The notes below the pieces were generated by a model. It saw only the letters and a program-made list of their open reading frames with translations, had not been told where the DNA came from and did not search any database. Shown in pieces: positions 34,533-46,900 of a stretch of 64,000 nt of DNA (within the stretch, counting starts at the first letter, position 1; every line of letters begins with the position of its first letter). Source of the stretch: Yamagishiella unicocca (Eukaryota; Chlorophyta; Chlorophyceae; Chlamydomonadales; Volvocaceae); the NCBI GenBank assembly GCA_003116995.1, contig BDSL01000077.1, positions 372,001 through 436,000 on the forward strand, written 5' to 3'. Both the position numbers and the translations under genes were made by a program.

Positions 34533-37500
34533 ATGAAACGCATGCACGGCAGCGAACATTCGTTGCTACTGGCGCTGGCCCTCCTGCTAACAAATACCGC
34601 GTTGAAAGGTGAGTACTTGCCGGCTGCATGAGCCGCGGGATTCAGTGCGCCAGCGTGCAGTCTTATTCCGGTAGCCGGCCAACGAACAAGCGCGCATTCG
34701 CTGCTAGCGACCTGCTTACATCATAAATGTGCGACAGGCTCTTCTCTTCTTGCGGACATTGAAATTGTCAGAAGCACTCTTAGCTTGCGATATCCCCTCC
34801 GTGCGTGATTTCCAGCTACGTCACTTGCGCTCGCATGGCATGAGAAGGTATCCTTACTTGGAGGAAGAAATGCTGCAGCTTGTTGTCGGGCTTGGTAGCT
34901 TGAGGCGTGCGGGGCAGTCGTACCTTAGACTTGGCGACGCGTGCCCGTATCTGCGCGTGTACCTACTGTGCAAACTCACTCATTCACCTAGGGGACCGAT
35001 ACCTGCTGGGTAAACGTACTGCGGTGGGCGCCTAGACGAGTACTGAAATACACGTACAGCATCGAACCAGCCTTGGGGTTTTTTATAAACACGCACGCAC
35101 CGCACCGTCGTCGTCCTTTTACCGTGCGTGTACCGGTAACCCTGCCTTTAGAACTTTGACTACGAGACAATTGCGCTATAATATGATATTATTAATAATA
35201 TAATGCCTACGGCGGCTCTCGCCTGGCGTGTGTTATGGGGACAGGGGGTTTCTTGTGGTGGCCACAGCCCGATAGGCTTCCCGTCACCTGTTTTTGATCT
35301 CGCAGATTTCCTACTTCTGCGGCCTCGGCCTTACAACACCCACCAGTGTGATGTAAGCGTCTTAAGCCCTCCTAGATCAAAGTTGGCATTTTTCTTCTGG
35401 CCCTGTGCTCCCCTTTTTTTCTTGGCGGATCCCCCACGAGGGGTTCAACAGCTTTGGGAAACCTTAGTAACCCACCAGTTGAAAGACCAGTTTTAGCTGG
35501 CATAGTTGGGGTGTTGTGACAGAGGGCCCTTGCCCATGCCTTAGCATCCAAGGCTGCCACCACTAGGCCGAATGGGCCTTGCATCCTGGCGTTGAATAAC
35601 AGGACCCTGACAGATCTAGTGCCCCTTACCAATAAGGGCTACCTAGCCTCCTGCCAGGGGGTATGATGGGATTGCTCTAAATAGCTCGAGCACACAGCGG
35701 TCTCGCGGCTCAGCGTCAGTTAGCATCGGGTTGGCACACAGTATCGCCGATTAAGTAGCTGTAGACTAGCATCACAGTACGTGCCTTACGCCGCGTGGTA
35801 CCCGTGGCGGCCGCCCCCTGGCTCGCTGGCTGGTGCCAGCTTGCCTGCTGGATTGGTTGGGTTGCGTGCATCACCTGCTTGCCTAGCTTGGTAATAGCCA
35901 CAACCCGACGTATGTCCGTTTCCTCACGAAACCATGCGTCAGTTTGCGTAATAACCACAAAAAGTGTATATAAAACCACACAGTTATAAACCGCAGAGCG
36001 CGAGATAGAGCACGCAAGGGGCGAGCGACCACACCGCCGCCTCCGTGCGCTTGCACGCGAACAGCAGCTTGTGCGCATCCCCCGAGCGCCACGCACGATG
36101 CACACAGGCGAGACGCTGGCTCGCGTGCTTGTTGCTTGGCCAGCTAGCGAGAACCCCCGTGCACCATGTATGGTGCCTACACACCATACAGAAACGCCTT
36201 TCGGCGCGCATTTTGGCGCGCATTTTGGTTCGGTCATAGAAACGCCTTTTGGCGCGCATTTTGGTTCGGTCAGCTAGGCGCAGCAGATGTGGTGTGATAG
36301 AGTACCCCCAGCCTACTGTCCGCCGCCGGCGGCGGTAGGTGGCGCCGACGCCGGCATCGCTACCTTAGTGTAATTGGAGGAAGATCGCTGACATCCACGC
36401 TTACTTGTTACATGTTAATAACGCTTACTTGTTACATGTTTTGCCGTTGCCGCCGCTCAATGCGTGTGTATGTGTGCTCGTCATCCGCCTGCGCGTCCAT
36501 TCCTACCTGCCTCTCACTTCCGTACGTATGATGATTACGCAGGGGCTGTGGCCGGTAGGGAGCCCTCTAGGCCATACACGCCGTACCTTCCCGACCAGCC
36601 TATGCCGCCATTGGAACCTCCCGGGTGGCCTGCTGTGGCGCCGTTCCCTACAAAACCGCCGGGTGGGTCCTCAGACATACATGTCTGCGCGCACGTTACT
36701 GGTTGCACGCGCACGCTTACCAGGACGCCGCAGCGCACTGGGGCCTTTCATTGCAGAGCTGTTGCAGTTTGTTGCAGTCAGTTGTTGCAGTCACTTGTTG
36801 CAGTTAGTTGTCGCTGTCAGTTGTTGCGGTTAGTTGTCGCAGTCAGTTGTTGCAGTTAATTGCTGCAGTCGCGAGTGCATCCTGCGTGCGTGCGCTTGTG
36901 GGGTTGCGTGCGCTGTTGTTTGTTGTGCGTTGTGTGTATGCACGGACCCACACCGACGGAGTAGCTTTATTCTGCATTGTTGAGCGCGGCCCCTCCACCC
37001 GGAGGCCGCCGTCTCGTCGCGTGCGCGCATCTTGTTAGAGGTAGGGCGCCCGCGGGATTTGCACCATCGCGCAGCATCCCGGTCGGGGATGTCTCGGAAG
37101 GCGTCCATGGCGGACAGCGCGATGATGTTCAACCACACCGAGTCCGGGATCCAGTCCTTGGGCTTCTTGCGCAGCATCACGGCGCGTAGGTAGCAACCCG
37201 CCCCTTGCCTGCGTGTCTAGCTGGCATGCCACCGCCGCCTGCTCGCCCCTCGCCGACATGTGCTGTTCATAATACCCCAACTGTATGTGTACCGACGTCA
37301 CTTCATTGCCGTGACACGTGCTCAGCATGCATCTCCGTTTTGATACGCGCCCAGCAGCATGTGGTGGGTGTGGGGTGTGCCGCCAGGACAGCGGGTCCGG
37401 GCGCCAACCCACGAAAACCCGCAGCGAGTCGACCCATCACCGCAGACATGGTTCTTTGGGTTTGGGTTGTCGCAGTAGCATTGCTAATGATGGCACCGTA

Positions 37501-40500
37501 ACAGGCGGCCCCACCGTTGCTGCGGCTGATGGCGCTTTCATGGCAGGGCCTTCCGAGGTGCGTATGCCTTCGCCGCCGAGCGTGGCGGCGTTGCCGCCCC
37601 GAGCGGCGCCGCCGAGTCCACCGCTGCCGTACCCGGCAGGTTCCCCCAACGTTCCCGGCTCATCGCCGCCGGTGGTGGATGTGAACATCACCCGACCTCC
37701 CGCACCGAACGGTAGGTCGGTACAACGCAACAGCGAGCGGGCACAGGGGGACGGCGGTTGACTGCCAGCGCGCAAAGGTGGATGACGGGAGGATTGCGTG
37801 CGGCCTGGCTGGCTTGGATAGATCGGCCCTGATCGGCTAACACGTGATAGCTACTAGCAAGGGCTGGCCCTCAGGCCAATCAACTGCTGCGTCCTCCCTC
37901 GCAATCGATCAATTGCTTGTCGCTTGATTTGGAGAAGCGATCTGTCGCGAGCCAGACGCCTGCCGAGGGGTTCACGGCCCACGAGGGGTTCAACAGCTTT
38001 GGGAAACCTTAGTAACCCACCAGTTGAAAGACCAGTTTTAGCTGGCATAGTTGGGGTGTTGTGACAGAGGGCCCTTGCCCATGCCTTAGCATCCAAGGCT
38101 GCCACCACTAGGCCGAATGGGCCTTGCATCCTGGCGTTGAATAACAGGACCCTGACAGATCTAGTGCCCCTTACCAATAAGGGCTACCTAGCCTCCTGCC
38201 AGGGGGTATGATGGGATTGCTCTAAATAGCTCGAGCACACAGCGGTCTCGCGGCTCAGCGTCAGTTAGCATCGGGTTGGCACACAGTATCGCCGATTAAG
38301 TAGCTGTAGACTAGCATCACAGTACGTGCCTTACGCCGCGTGGTACCCGTGGCGGCCGCCCCCTGGCTCGCTGGCTGGTGCCAGCTTGCCTGCTGGATTG
38401 GTTGGGTTGCGTGCATCACCTGCTTGCCTAGCTTGGTAATAGCCACAACCCGACGTATGTCCGTTTCCTCACGAAACCATGCGTCAGTTTGCGTAATAAC
38501 CACAAAAAGTGTATATAAAACCACACAGTTATAAACCGCAGAGCGCGAGATAGAGCACGCAAGGGGCGAGCGACCACACCGCCGCCTCCGTGCGCTTGCA
38601 CGCGAACAGCAGCTTGTGCGCATCCCCCGAGCGCCACGCACGATGCACACAGGCGAGACGCTGGCTCGCGTGCTTGTTGCTTGGCCAGCTAGCGAGAACC
38701 CCCGTGCACCATGTATGGTGCCTACACACCATACAGAAACGCCTTTCGGCGCGCATTTTGGCGCGCATTTTGGTTCGGTCATAGAAACGCCTTTTGGCGC
38801 GCATTTTGGTTCGGTCAGCTAGGCGCAGCAGATGTGGTGTGATAGAGTACCCCCAGCCTACTGTCCGCCGCCGGCAGCGGTAGGTGGCGCCGACGCCGGC
38901 ATCGCTACCTTAGTGTAATTGGAGGAAGATCGCTGACATCCACGCTTACTTGTTACATGTTAATAACGCTTACTTGTTACATGTTTTGCCGTTGCCGCCG
39001 CTCAATGCGTGTGTATGTGTGCTCGTCATCCGCCTGCGCGTCCATTCCTACCTGCCTCTCACTTCCGTACGTATGATGATTACGCAGGGGCTGTGGCCGG
39101 TAGGGAGCCCTCTAGGCCATACACGCCGTACCTTCCCGACCAGCCTATGCCGCCATTGGAACCTCCCGGGTCGCCTGCTGTGGCGCCGTTCCCTACAAAA
39201 CCGCCGGGTGGGTCCTCAGACATACATGTCTGCGCGCACGTTACTGGTTGCACGCGCACGCTTACCAGGACGCCGCAGCGCACTGGGGCCTTTCATTGCA
39301 GAGCTGTTGCAGTTTGTTGCAGTCAGTTGTTGCAGTCACTTGTTGCAGTTAGTTGTCGCAGTCAGTTGTTGCGGTTAGTTGTCGCAGTCAGTTGTTGCAG
39401 TTAATTGCTGCAGTCGCGAGTGCATCCTGCGTGCGTGCGCTTGTGGGGTTGCGTGCGCTGTTGTTTGTTGTGCGTTGTGTGTATGCACGGACCCACACCG
39501 ACGGAGTAGCTTTATTCTGCATTGTTGAGCGCGGCCCCTCCACCCGGAGGCCGCCGTCTCGTCGCGTGCGCGCATCTTGTTAGAGGTAGGGCGCCCGCGG
39601 GATCTGCACCATCGCGCAGCATCCCGGTCGGGGATGTCTCGGAAGGCGTCCATGGCGGACAGCGCGATGATGTTCAACCACACCGAGTTCGGGATCCAGT
39701 CCTTGGGCTTCTTGCGCAGCATCACGGCGCGTAGGTAGCAACCCGCCCCTTGCCTGCGTGTCTAGCTGGCATGCCACCGCCGCCTGCTCGCCCCTCGCCG
39801 ACATGTGCTGTTCATAATACCCCAACTGTATGTGTACCGACGTCACTTCATTGCCGTGACACGTGCTCAGCATGCATCTCCGTTTTGATACGCGCCCAGC
39901 AGCATGTGGTGGGTGTGGGGTGTGCCGCCAGGACAGCGGGTCCGGGCGCCAACCCACGAAAACCCGCAGCGAGTCGACCCATCACCGCAGACATGGTTCT
40001 TTGGGTTTGGGTTGTCGCAGTAGCATTGCTAATGATGGCACCGTAACAGGCGGCCCCACCGTTGCTGCGGCTGATGGCGCTTTCATGGCAGGGCCTTCCG
40101 AGGTGCGTATGCCTTCGCCGCCGGGCGTGGCGGCGTTGCCGCCCCGAGCGGCGCCGCCGAGTCCACCGCTGCCGTACCCGGCAGGTTCCCCCAACGTTCC
40201 CGGCTCATCGCCGCCGATGGTGGATGTGAACATCACCCGACCTCCCGCACCGAACGGTAGGTCGGTACAACGCAACAGCGAGCGGGCACAGGGGGACGGC
40301 GGTTGACTGCCAGCGCGCAAAGGTGGATGACGGGAGGATTGCGTGCGGCCTGGCTGGCTTGGATAGATCGGCCCTGATCGGCTAACACGTGATAGCTACT
40401 AGCAAGGGCTGGCCCTCAGGCCAATCAACTGCTGCGTCCTCCCTCGCAATCGATCAATTGCTTGTCGCTTGATTTGGAGAAGCGATCTGTCGCGAGCCAG

Positions 40501-43500
40501 ACGCCTGCCGAGGGGTTCACGGCCCACGAGGGGTTCAACAGCTTTGGGAAACCTTAGGAACCCACCAGTTGAAAGACCAGTTTTAGCTGGCATAGTTGGG
40601 GTGTTGTGACAGAGGGCCCTTGCCCATGCCTTAGCATCCAAGGCTGCCACCACTAGGCCGAATGGGCCTTGCATCCTGGCGTTGAATAACAGGACCCTGA
40701 CAGATCTAGTGTCCCATACCAATAAGGGCTACCTAGCCTCCTGCCAGGGGGTATGATGGGATTGCTCTAAATAGCTCGAGCACACAGCGGTCTCGCGGCT
40801 CAGCGTCAGTTAGCATCGGGTTGGCACACAGTATCGCCGATTAAGTAGCTGTAGACTAGCATCACAGTACGTGCCTTACGCCGCGTGGTACCCGTGGCGG
40901 CCGCCCCCTGGCTCGCTGGCTGGTGCCAGCTTGCCTGCTGGATTGGTTGGGTTGCGTGCATCACCTGCTTGCCTAGCTTGGTAATAGCCACAACCCGACG
41001 TATGTCCGTTTCCTCACGAAACCATGCGTCAGTTTGCGTAATAACCACAAAAAGTGTATATAAAACCACACAGTTATAAACCGCAGAGCGCGAGATAGAG
41101 CACGCAAGGGGCGAGCGACCACACCGCCGCCTCCGTGCGCTTGCACGCGAACAGCAGCTTGTGCGCATCCCCCGAGCGCCACGCACGATGCACACAGGCG
41201 AGACGCTGGCTCGCGTGCTTGTTGCTTGGCCAGCTAGCGAGAACCCCCGTGCACCATGTATGGTGCCTACACACCATACAGAAACGCCTTTCGGCGCGCA
41301 TTTTGGCGCGCATTTTGGTTCGGTCATAGAAACGCCTTTTGGCGCGCATTTTGGTTCGGTCAGCTAGGCGCAGCAGATGTGGTGTGATAGAGTACCCCCA
41401 GCCTACTGTCCGCCGCCGGCGGCGGTAGGTGGCGCCGACGCCGGCATCGCTACCTTAGTGTAATTGGAGGAAGATCGTTGACATCCACGCTTACTTGTTA
41501 CATGTTAATAACGCTTACTTGTTACATGTTTTGCCGTTGCCGCCGCTCAATGCGTGTGTATGTGTGCTCGTCATCCGCCTGCGCGTCCATTCCTACCTGC
41601 CTCTCACTTCCGTACGTATGATGATTACGCAGGGGCTGTGGCCGGTAGGGAGCCCTCTAGGCCATACACGCCGTACCCTCCCGACCAGCCTATGCCGCCA
41701 TTGGAACCTCCCGGGTCGCCTGCTGTGGCGCCGTTCCCTACAAAACCGCCGGGTGGGTCCTCAGACATACATGTCTGCGCGCACGTTACTGGTTGCACGC
41801 GCACGCTTACCAGGACGCCGCAGCGCACTGGGGCCTTTCATTGCAGAGCTGTTGCAGTTTGTTGCAGTCAGTTGTTGCAGTCACTTGTTGCAGTTAGTTG
41901 TCGCAGTCAGTTGTTGCGGTTAGTTGTCGCAGTCAGTTGTTGCAGTTAATTGCTGCAGTCGCGAGTGCATCCTGCGTGCGTGCGCTTGTGGGGTTGCGTG
42001 CGCTGTTGTTTGTTGTGCGTTGTGTGTATGCACGGACCCACACCGACGGAGTAGCTTTATTCTGCATTGTTGAGCGCGGCCCCTCCACCCGGAGGCCGCC
42101 GTCTCGTCGCGTGCGCGCATCTTGTTAGAGGTAGGGCGCCCGCGGGATTTGCACCATCGCGCAGCATCCCGGTCGGGGATGTCTCGGAAGGCGTCCATGG
42201 CGGACAGCGCGATGATGTTCAACCACACCGAGTCCGGGATCCAGTCCTTGGGCTTCTTGCGCAGCATCACGGCGCGTAGGTAGCAACCCGCCCCTTGCCT
42301 GCGTGTCTAGCTGGCATGCCACCGCCGCCTGCTCGCCCCTCGCCGACATGTGCTGTTCATAATACCCCAACTGTATGTGTACCGACGTCACTTCATTGCC
42401 GTGACACGTGCTCAGCATGCATCTCCGTTTTGATACGCGCCCAGCAGCATGTGGTGGGTGTGGGGTGTGCCGCCAGGACAGCGGGTCCGGGCGCCAACCC
42501 ACGAAAACCCGCAGCGAGTCGACCCATCACCGCAGACATGGTTCTTTGGGTTTGGGTTGTCGCAGTAGCATTGCTAATGATGGCACCGTAACAGGCGGCC
42601 CCACCGTTGCTGCGGCTGATGGCGCTTTCATGGCAGGGCCTTCCGAGGTGCGTATGCCTTCGCCGCCGAGCGTGGCGGCGTTGCCGCCCCGAGCGGCGCC
42701 GCCGAGTCCACCGCTGCCGTACCCGGCAGGTTCCCCCAACGTTCCCGGCTCATCGCCGCCGGTGGTGGATGTGAACATCACCCGACCTCCCGCACCGAAC
42801 GGTAGGTCGGTACAACGCAACAGCGAGCGGGCACAGGGGGACGGCGGTTGACTGCCAGCGCGCAAAGGTGGATGACGGGAGGATTGCGTGCGGCCTGGCT
42901 GGCTTGGATAGATCGGCCCTGATCGGCTAACACGTGATAGCTACTAGCAAGGGCTGGCCCTCAGGCCAATCAACTGCTGTGTCCTCCCTCGCAATCGATC
43001 AATTGCTTGTCGCTTGATTTGGAGAAGCGATCTGTCGCGAGCCAGACGCCTGCCGCTCGCTGCCTTCCGTGAACTTAGTACATGGCGTCTTGCGGGCGAT
43101 ACCGGCTGCCACCGCAAAGCAGCATCCAGTAAGGCAGTCAAGCATCCACCTAAATAGTTAGCGCCAGCTGCCGCAATTTGCTGGTTGTCCTTACTTGTCG
43201 ACACAGCGTCGAGGATTAGCAAAGCAATGGTACGCGGGCCCGCCCTTGTTGTTGATGAACATGGTGACGGCGCTGCAGGGACCAATCGGACGCAAGTGCC
43301 CCCGCCGAGCGTGCCGAACATGCCGCCCGCGGCGGACACGGTTCCCCCGGCTTCACCGCCGCTCGTCCAACGTCAGCCCCCCGTTGCCGGTTCCTCGCCC
43401 CCGATGACGAACTCGCCGCCGCGACCGGTCGTACCGACCCGTGAGTGGACGTGGCAGTACGGGCGTACGGCATGTGCGCACGTGCTTCTTCGCTTCGACG

Positions 43501-43851
43501 TACGTTTAGCTAGCCTCGTTTAGCAACAAACAACACACGAGCCCCACGCGCGCGCATAACGCAGGACGCTTTCCTAGGTACCCGGCGGGCTCGGGGCGCT
43601 TCCCCCAGTACCCAGAACACTTGTCCTTCGGCCGCCCTCCTCCTCCTTTCATCGACAATCCACCACCCCCTCGGGGGGGGCCCGTCTGGCAGCCAAGTAG
43701 GTTCGTGTACATGTCGGGCAGCCAAATAGGTTCGTGCATATGCATGCCACCAGTGTTTCGGCACCTGGCGCCTACCGGCGGCTCAGCCGGTGCGAGACAG
43801 CGCCAGCAGATTACCGTGGCTAGAGACACCTCATTGCCTCAACAGACATGA
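34533..43851 (+). CDS. Secreted proline-rich protein with triplicated two-exon cassette
   Basis: Probable cell-wall or extracellular-matrix protein. Model: 34533-34608 (signal peptide, MKRMHGSEHSLLLALALLLT), then three copies of exon a (36543-36662, 39088-39207, 41633-41752) and exon b (37547-37711, 40092-40256, 42637-42801), then 43279-43440 and 43565-43851 (TGA); 459 residues. Every intron is phase 1, so exons a and b are symmetric and can be added or lost without shifting frame. Exon a gives SRPYTPYLPDQPMPPLEPPG..., exon b VAALPPRAAPPSPPLPYPAG...; the later exons continue Pro-rich (QVPPPSVPNMPPAA, FGRPPPPFIDNPPPP). SPP and PPPP runs suit hydroxyproline-type glycosylation. The model is inferred from splice phase and composition. 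Whether all three cassettes are spliced into one message, and whether the gene stops at 43851 or joins the gene starting at 43923, is not known. Confidence 0.6.
35433..37977. repeat. 2,545-bp tandem repeat, unit 1
   Basis: The first of three head-to-tail units (offset exactly 2,545 bp). It carries exon a (36543-36662), exon b (37547-37711), an antisense dynein heavy chain fragment (about 37058-37183), a TTGCAGTCAG-type short repeat (about 36760-36860) and a GGCGCGCATTTTGG repeat (about 36195-36265). A 48-residue open frame at 35520-35666 (ALNNRTLTDLVPLTNKGY) has no recognised relative. It starts at CCCACGAGGGGTTCAACAG. Confidence 0.97.
37058..37183 (-). pseudogene. Dynein heavy chain fragment, copy in unit 1
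   Basis: Minus-strand open frame reading RKKPKDWIPDSVWLNIIALS followed by AMDAFRDIPD. It resembles the C-terminal motor part of axonemal outer-arm (gamma/DNAH5-type) dynein heavy chains, where K-P-K-x-W-I-x-D-x-x-W-L-N is typical. Similarity fades after IPD. It is only about 40 codons, antisense within the intron between exons a and b, so it looks like a captured exon piece rather than a gene. The family match is from memory, not a search. Confidence 0.6.
37978..40522. repeat. 2,545-bp tandem repeat, unit 2
   Basis: Second unit, about 99% identical to unit 1 by eye. The junctions (around 37966-37990 and 40511-40535) carry GAGGGGTTCA twice within 25 bases, a short direct repeat that could have seeded the duplication. 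Substitutions in the coding exons include Trp to Ser in exon a, and Ser to Gly and Val to Met in exon b. Confidence 0.97.
39603..39728 (-). pseudogene. Dynein heavy chain fragment, copy in unit 2
   Basis: Same fragment as in unit 1, shifted 2,545 bp, with two substitutions (WIPNSVW and ARWCRSR instead of WIPDSVW and ARWCKSR). The frame is still open. Confidence 0.58.
40523..43055. repeat. 2,545-bp tandem repeat, unit 3 (terminal)
   Basis: Third unit. It lacks the last dozen bases of the others because homology ends at 43055, before unrelated sequence. It shares some variants with unit 2 (exon a Ser) and others with unit 1 (exon b Ser/Val, dynein fragment Asp/Lys), so it looks mosaic. Confidence 0.97.
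42148..42273 (-). pseudogene. Dynein heavy chain fragment, copy in unit 3
   Basis: Third copy, identical in translation to the unit 1 copy across the recognisable segment. Confidence 0.58.
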
Positions 43852-43922
43852 GTTATTATGTAGGGCGCGCCCATATTATGAGCGCGCGCGCCCAGTTTGG
43901 TGCTTGTTTTCTACGATGATGG

Positions 43923-46900
43923 ATGCAGCGTGTTTTCCTCATTTGTCTGTACGTGGTGGCCTTTCATAATCGCGTTTGTTTACCCGGCCTGGTGTCGGGA
44001 TCCCGATCATTCTGCCGTACATCCATCCGCCCAGGGTACGGTGTAGACACGAGCTGTCTGAGCCCTGGGGAGCCACTGCCACCGAGGATGCGGGCAAACA
44101 ATGTAACCGCTGCTGCCGTCGCCGCGGGTAAGCGCAACGCTTATCATCCTCCATGTTCCTGTCCGAAATGTACTCATCATTACTGAACAACAAAAACTCG
44201 TGTTGGACTCATGGTGAAGTCATGTGAACCCAAACTGATGGTATGTGAACGATCCTCCCGCATGAACAGGCGAAATATTCAATGTGGCTCGCGGAAAGCC
44301 GACATTCGCCACGAACATTATGGTGCCATACTTGTTCTACAATGGCAGCGGACTCGGAAACGTGTCTTCCGGAAGCTATCCGAGCAACTACTCCCGCAAC
44401 GGCAGTTACATAAGCTTCGTACTGAACAACAGTGTTGACGGGTAAGGGAGCAACGACAGGAGGGCCAGGAGGACGCGGGGCGCAAAGCATGTGTGTGTCG
44501 TTCATACTTCATAGCCTGAGTCCAATCCTGGGTGCGCTGGTTGTTAGGTACGACATGTGTGTGGAAGAGAAGGGAAAACGATTGTGCACATGTACGGCTG
44601 CGTCGTACCTTGTATGCTATAATAACATTGACTGCCATGAATTGCCATGCATTCAACCAGACATGCGACCGGCTGGTTTGCTTCATGATCGCACTTTGTA
44701 GTGCCACTTAAAGCTACAAAGCCTGCGTGACCTGCCAGCCAACATTTATTTCCGTCCTCGCTTTATCCATCGCGCAGGATTATTCCCGGCATCACGGCAG
44801 GCTATCCCGTGCAGCAGCCTCTGATCGCATCCAGCCCCGGTGATGCTGAAAACCAATTTGTCTTCGCGACGACCTTCTATCGCCGGCCTTGGTGGAGCGT
44901 TGACGTACAGGTTGGTACGACCCGCCTACCTGTCTACGCATCAACAACGGCGCCGTCCCAGCGACCGCACCTCATCGCCCGCTCGCTACCGATGCAACAT
45001 CCGCTCACCTTGTTCTGCCCGTCCGCGCCGTACAGGAGTTGTACGAGATCTTCTTCGTCCTGATCTACACCCGTCAAGCTCAGCAGAGCCGGCCGTTTCT
45101 CGCGGAGTACCTCAAGGACGCTGAGGTCCGCGTGGGGAACACCAGCAGGGTGACGAGATGCGATCTCACAAACGGGCAGATCCAGACAGTTCCGCTCTGC
45201 TGGCGGCAGGCGCAGCGCGTGGTGTATCCGGGACAGGTCATCAAGGCCGAGTGCAGCGCGCCAATCATCGGGTGAGCGCGGGAGGGAAGGGAGCGCGCGC
45301 GGATCGTCTTCACGGCAGCCCCCAGCCCCCGCAAACGTCGCGATCGATAGCCAGCAGAGAGGCACTGTAGGGCCTGCTTAGGATGAAAGCATGCGGGTGT
45401 ACCGCGACTCCGTTGTTCGGTCGCAACGCGACATCTACTGAGCCTCAAGCCTATCCGCCTGCTTGGATAGCGATACGTGCCAGCGGTCTTGGATCGTTGC
45501 ATGCCATTGGTTTCGGTTCCTAATCCACGCGTCCTAGCCACTCCCTTCCTAGCTACCGTATTTCCCAGCGTTCCGTGCTAGCTGCTCCCTTACTTCCCTT
45601 GGTCGTTGGACGCAGGCGATTCGTCACGCTGCAGACCTTCCACGCGCTAAGCTCGTACGACACAACGACGTCGCTGACGTTCCTGGAGGTGGAGGTGTAC
45701 GGCAGGTCTCTGGCGCCGGCAGCGCCGCGACCTCCCGTTGGTGAGCACGGAATGTACGACAGGGATCTGGGCCTGGTGTTTTCTGCGGGACAGCGCTAGG
45801 CGGGACACCGCAAAGCAGCCACAACATACGCGCACCACGAAACGGCCTCCAGCTGGTGACACAGCCTCTGAACATCACGGGGAACGTATGGACGTGCTCG
45901 GGGGCTAATGGCCGGTACTGACTGACCCGAACTAACCTGAGCTACCTAGGCAGACAAGCCTACCTAATTGGATGGCGAGTCAGCCGCGTTTCACTCTATC
46001 AACGATTGTTCACCGTTGTTGCTGTTGTTGTTGTTGTTGTTGTCTTCTCCTCGTGATGTACTACACGACGCGCACAGGAGGCGTAAATCGCACAGAAGGT
46101 CGAGACTGCCTCCTAGACGACGAGCCGGTTCCGACACAAGCGGGTAGGGTTGCGTGGCGTAGTTTTCGCCCCGTGAAGTCGGCTGCTACCTGCGATAATT
46201 GAACGCTGCAATAGCGCGCAGAAGTAACCTTGATGATTTCCGTTGGCGCTGCGGCAGAGCAAAGCTGCTGCCTACAAACTAGCACAGCAAACGCGCGTCG
46301 GCGCCGACCAAAGGCCACGGATGGGCGTGCTCAAAGCCTCCTGACATTTATGCCCACCCAAGCGCCATCGTTCCGAGAGCTTCGGAGCTGCTGACGGGTG
46401 GATGCCGCATTCGCCCAATAGCGGACTAGTGACATAGCTGGGAATGGAATTGTGATGCGTGTCCTGACGTAATTCCTCCAGCAGGTAGCTCCCATCCTGC
46501 GACAACGAGCGGCTCCTGCGTCAATGTCGCACTGCGGAAGCCCACGTACGCCAGCTCCGTGGCTCCGAGACCGTACGGTGTCGGCTATTTCAGCAGCAGC
46601 AACGCTGTTGATGGCGTCATCGTCGGCAGGACGCCCCAGGCGCGGATGGAGTACCCCGTCACGGGGTTCAACGAGCACCTTGAGAGGGCGAACATGTTCA
46701 GCTCCGGAACCGAGGCGGCGCCTTGGTGGTCTGTGGATTTGCAGGCGAGTGGATTATTTGCCGGTACATCACCAGTAAATTACCGGTAAACCACCAGTAG
46801 ATTGTTCTGGCTTCACTTTCTGCAGCTGGGATCTGCAAGGAAACCCACGTATCGAGGCACAGTGACCCGGTGGTCGGCCCTTTCATCCTCCCAGCGCTCC

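Noticed and set aside
35716..36237. 173-codon minus-strand frame present in all three repeat units
   Set aside because: Identity between units follows from recent duplication, not selection. Composition is odd (short KCAP and CxxR repeats) and no domain or signal peptide is seen.
37448..37501. Signal-peptide-like start MVLWVWVVAVALLMMAP in each unit
   Set aside because: A stop follows at once, and no donor there joins the Pro-rich exon in the right phase. The model using the signal peptide at 34533 fits every phase.
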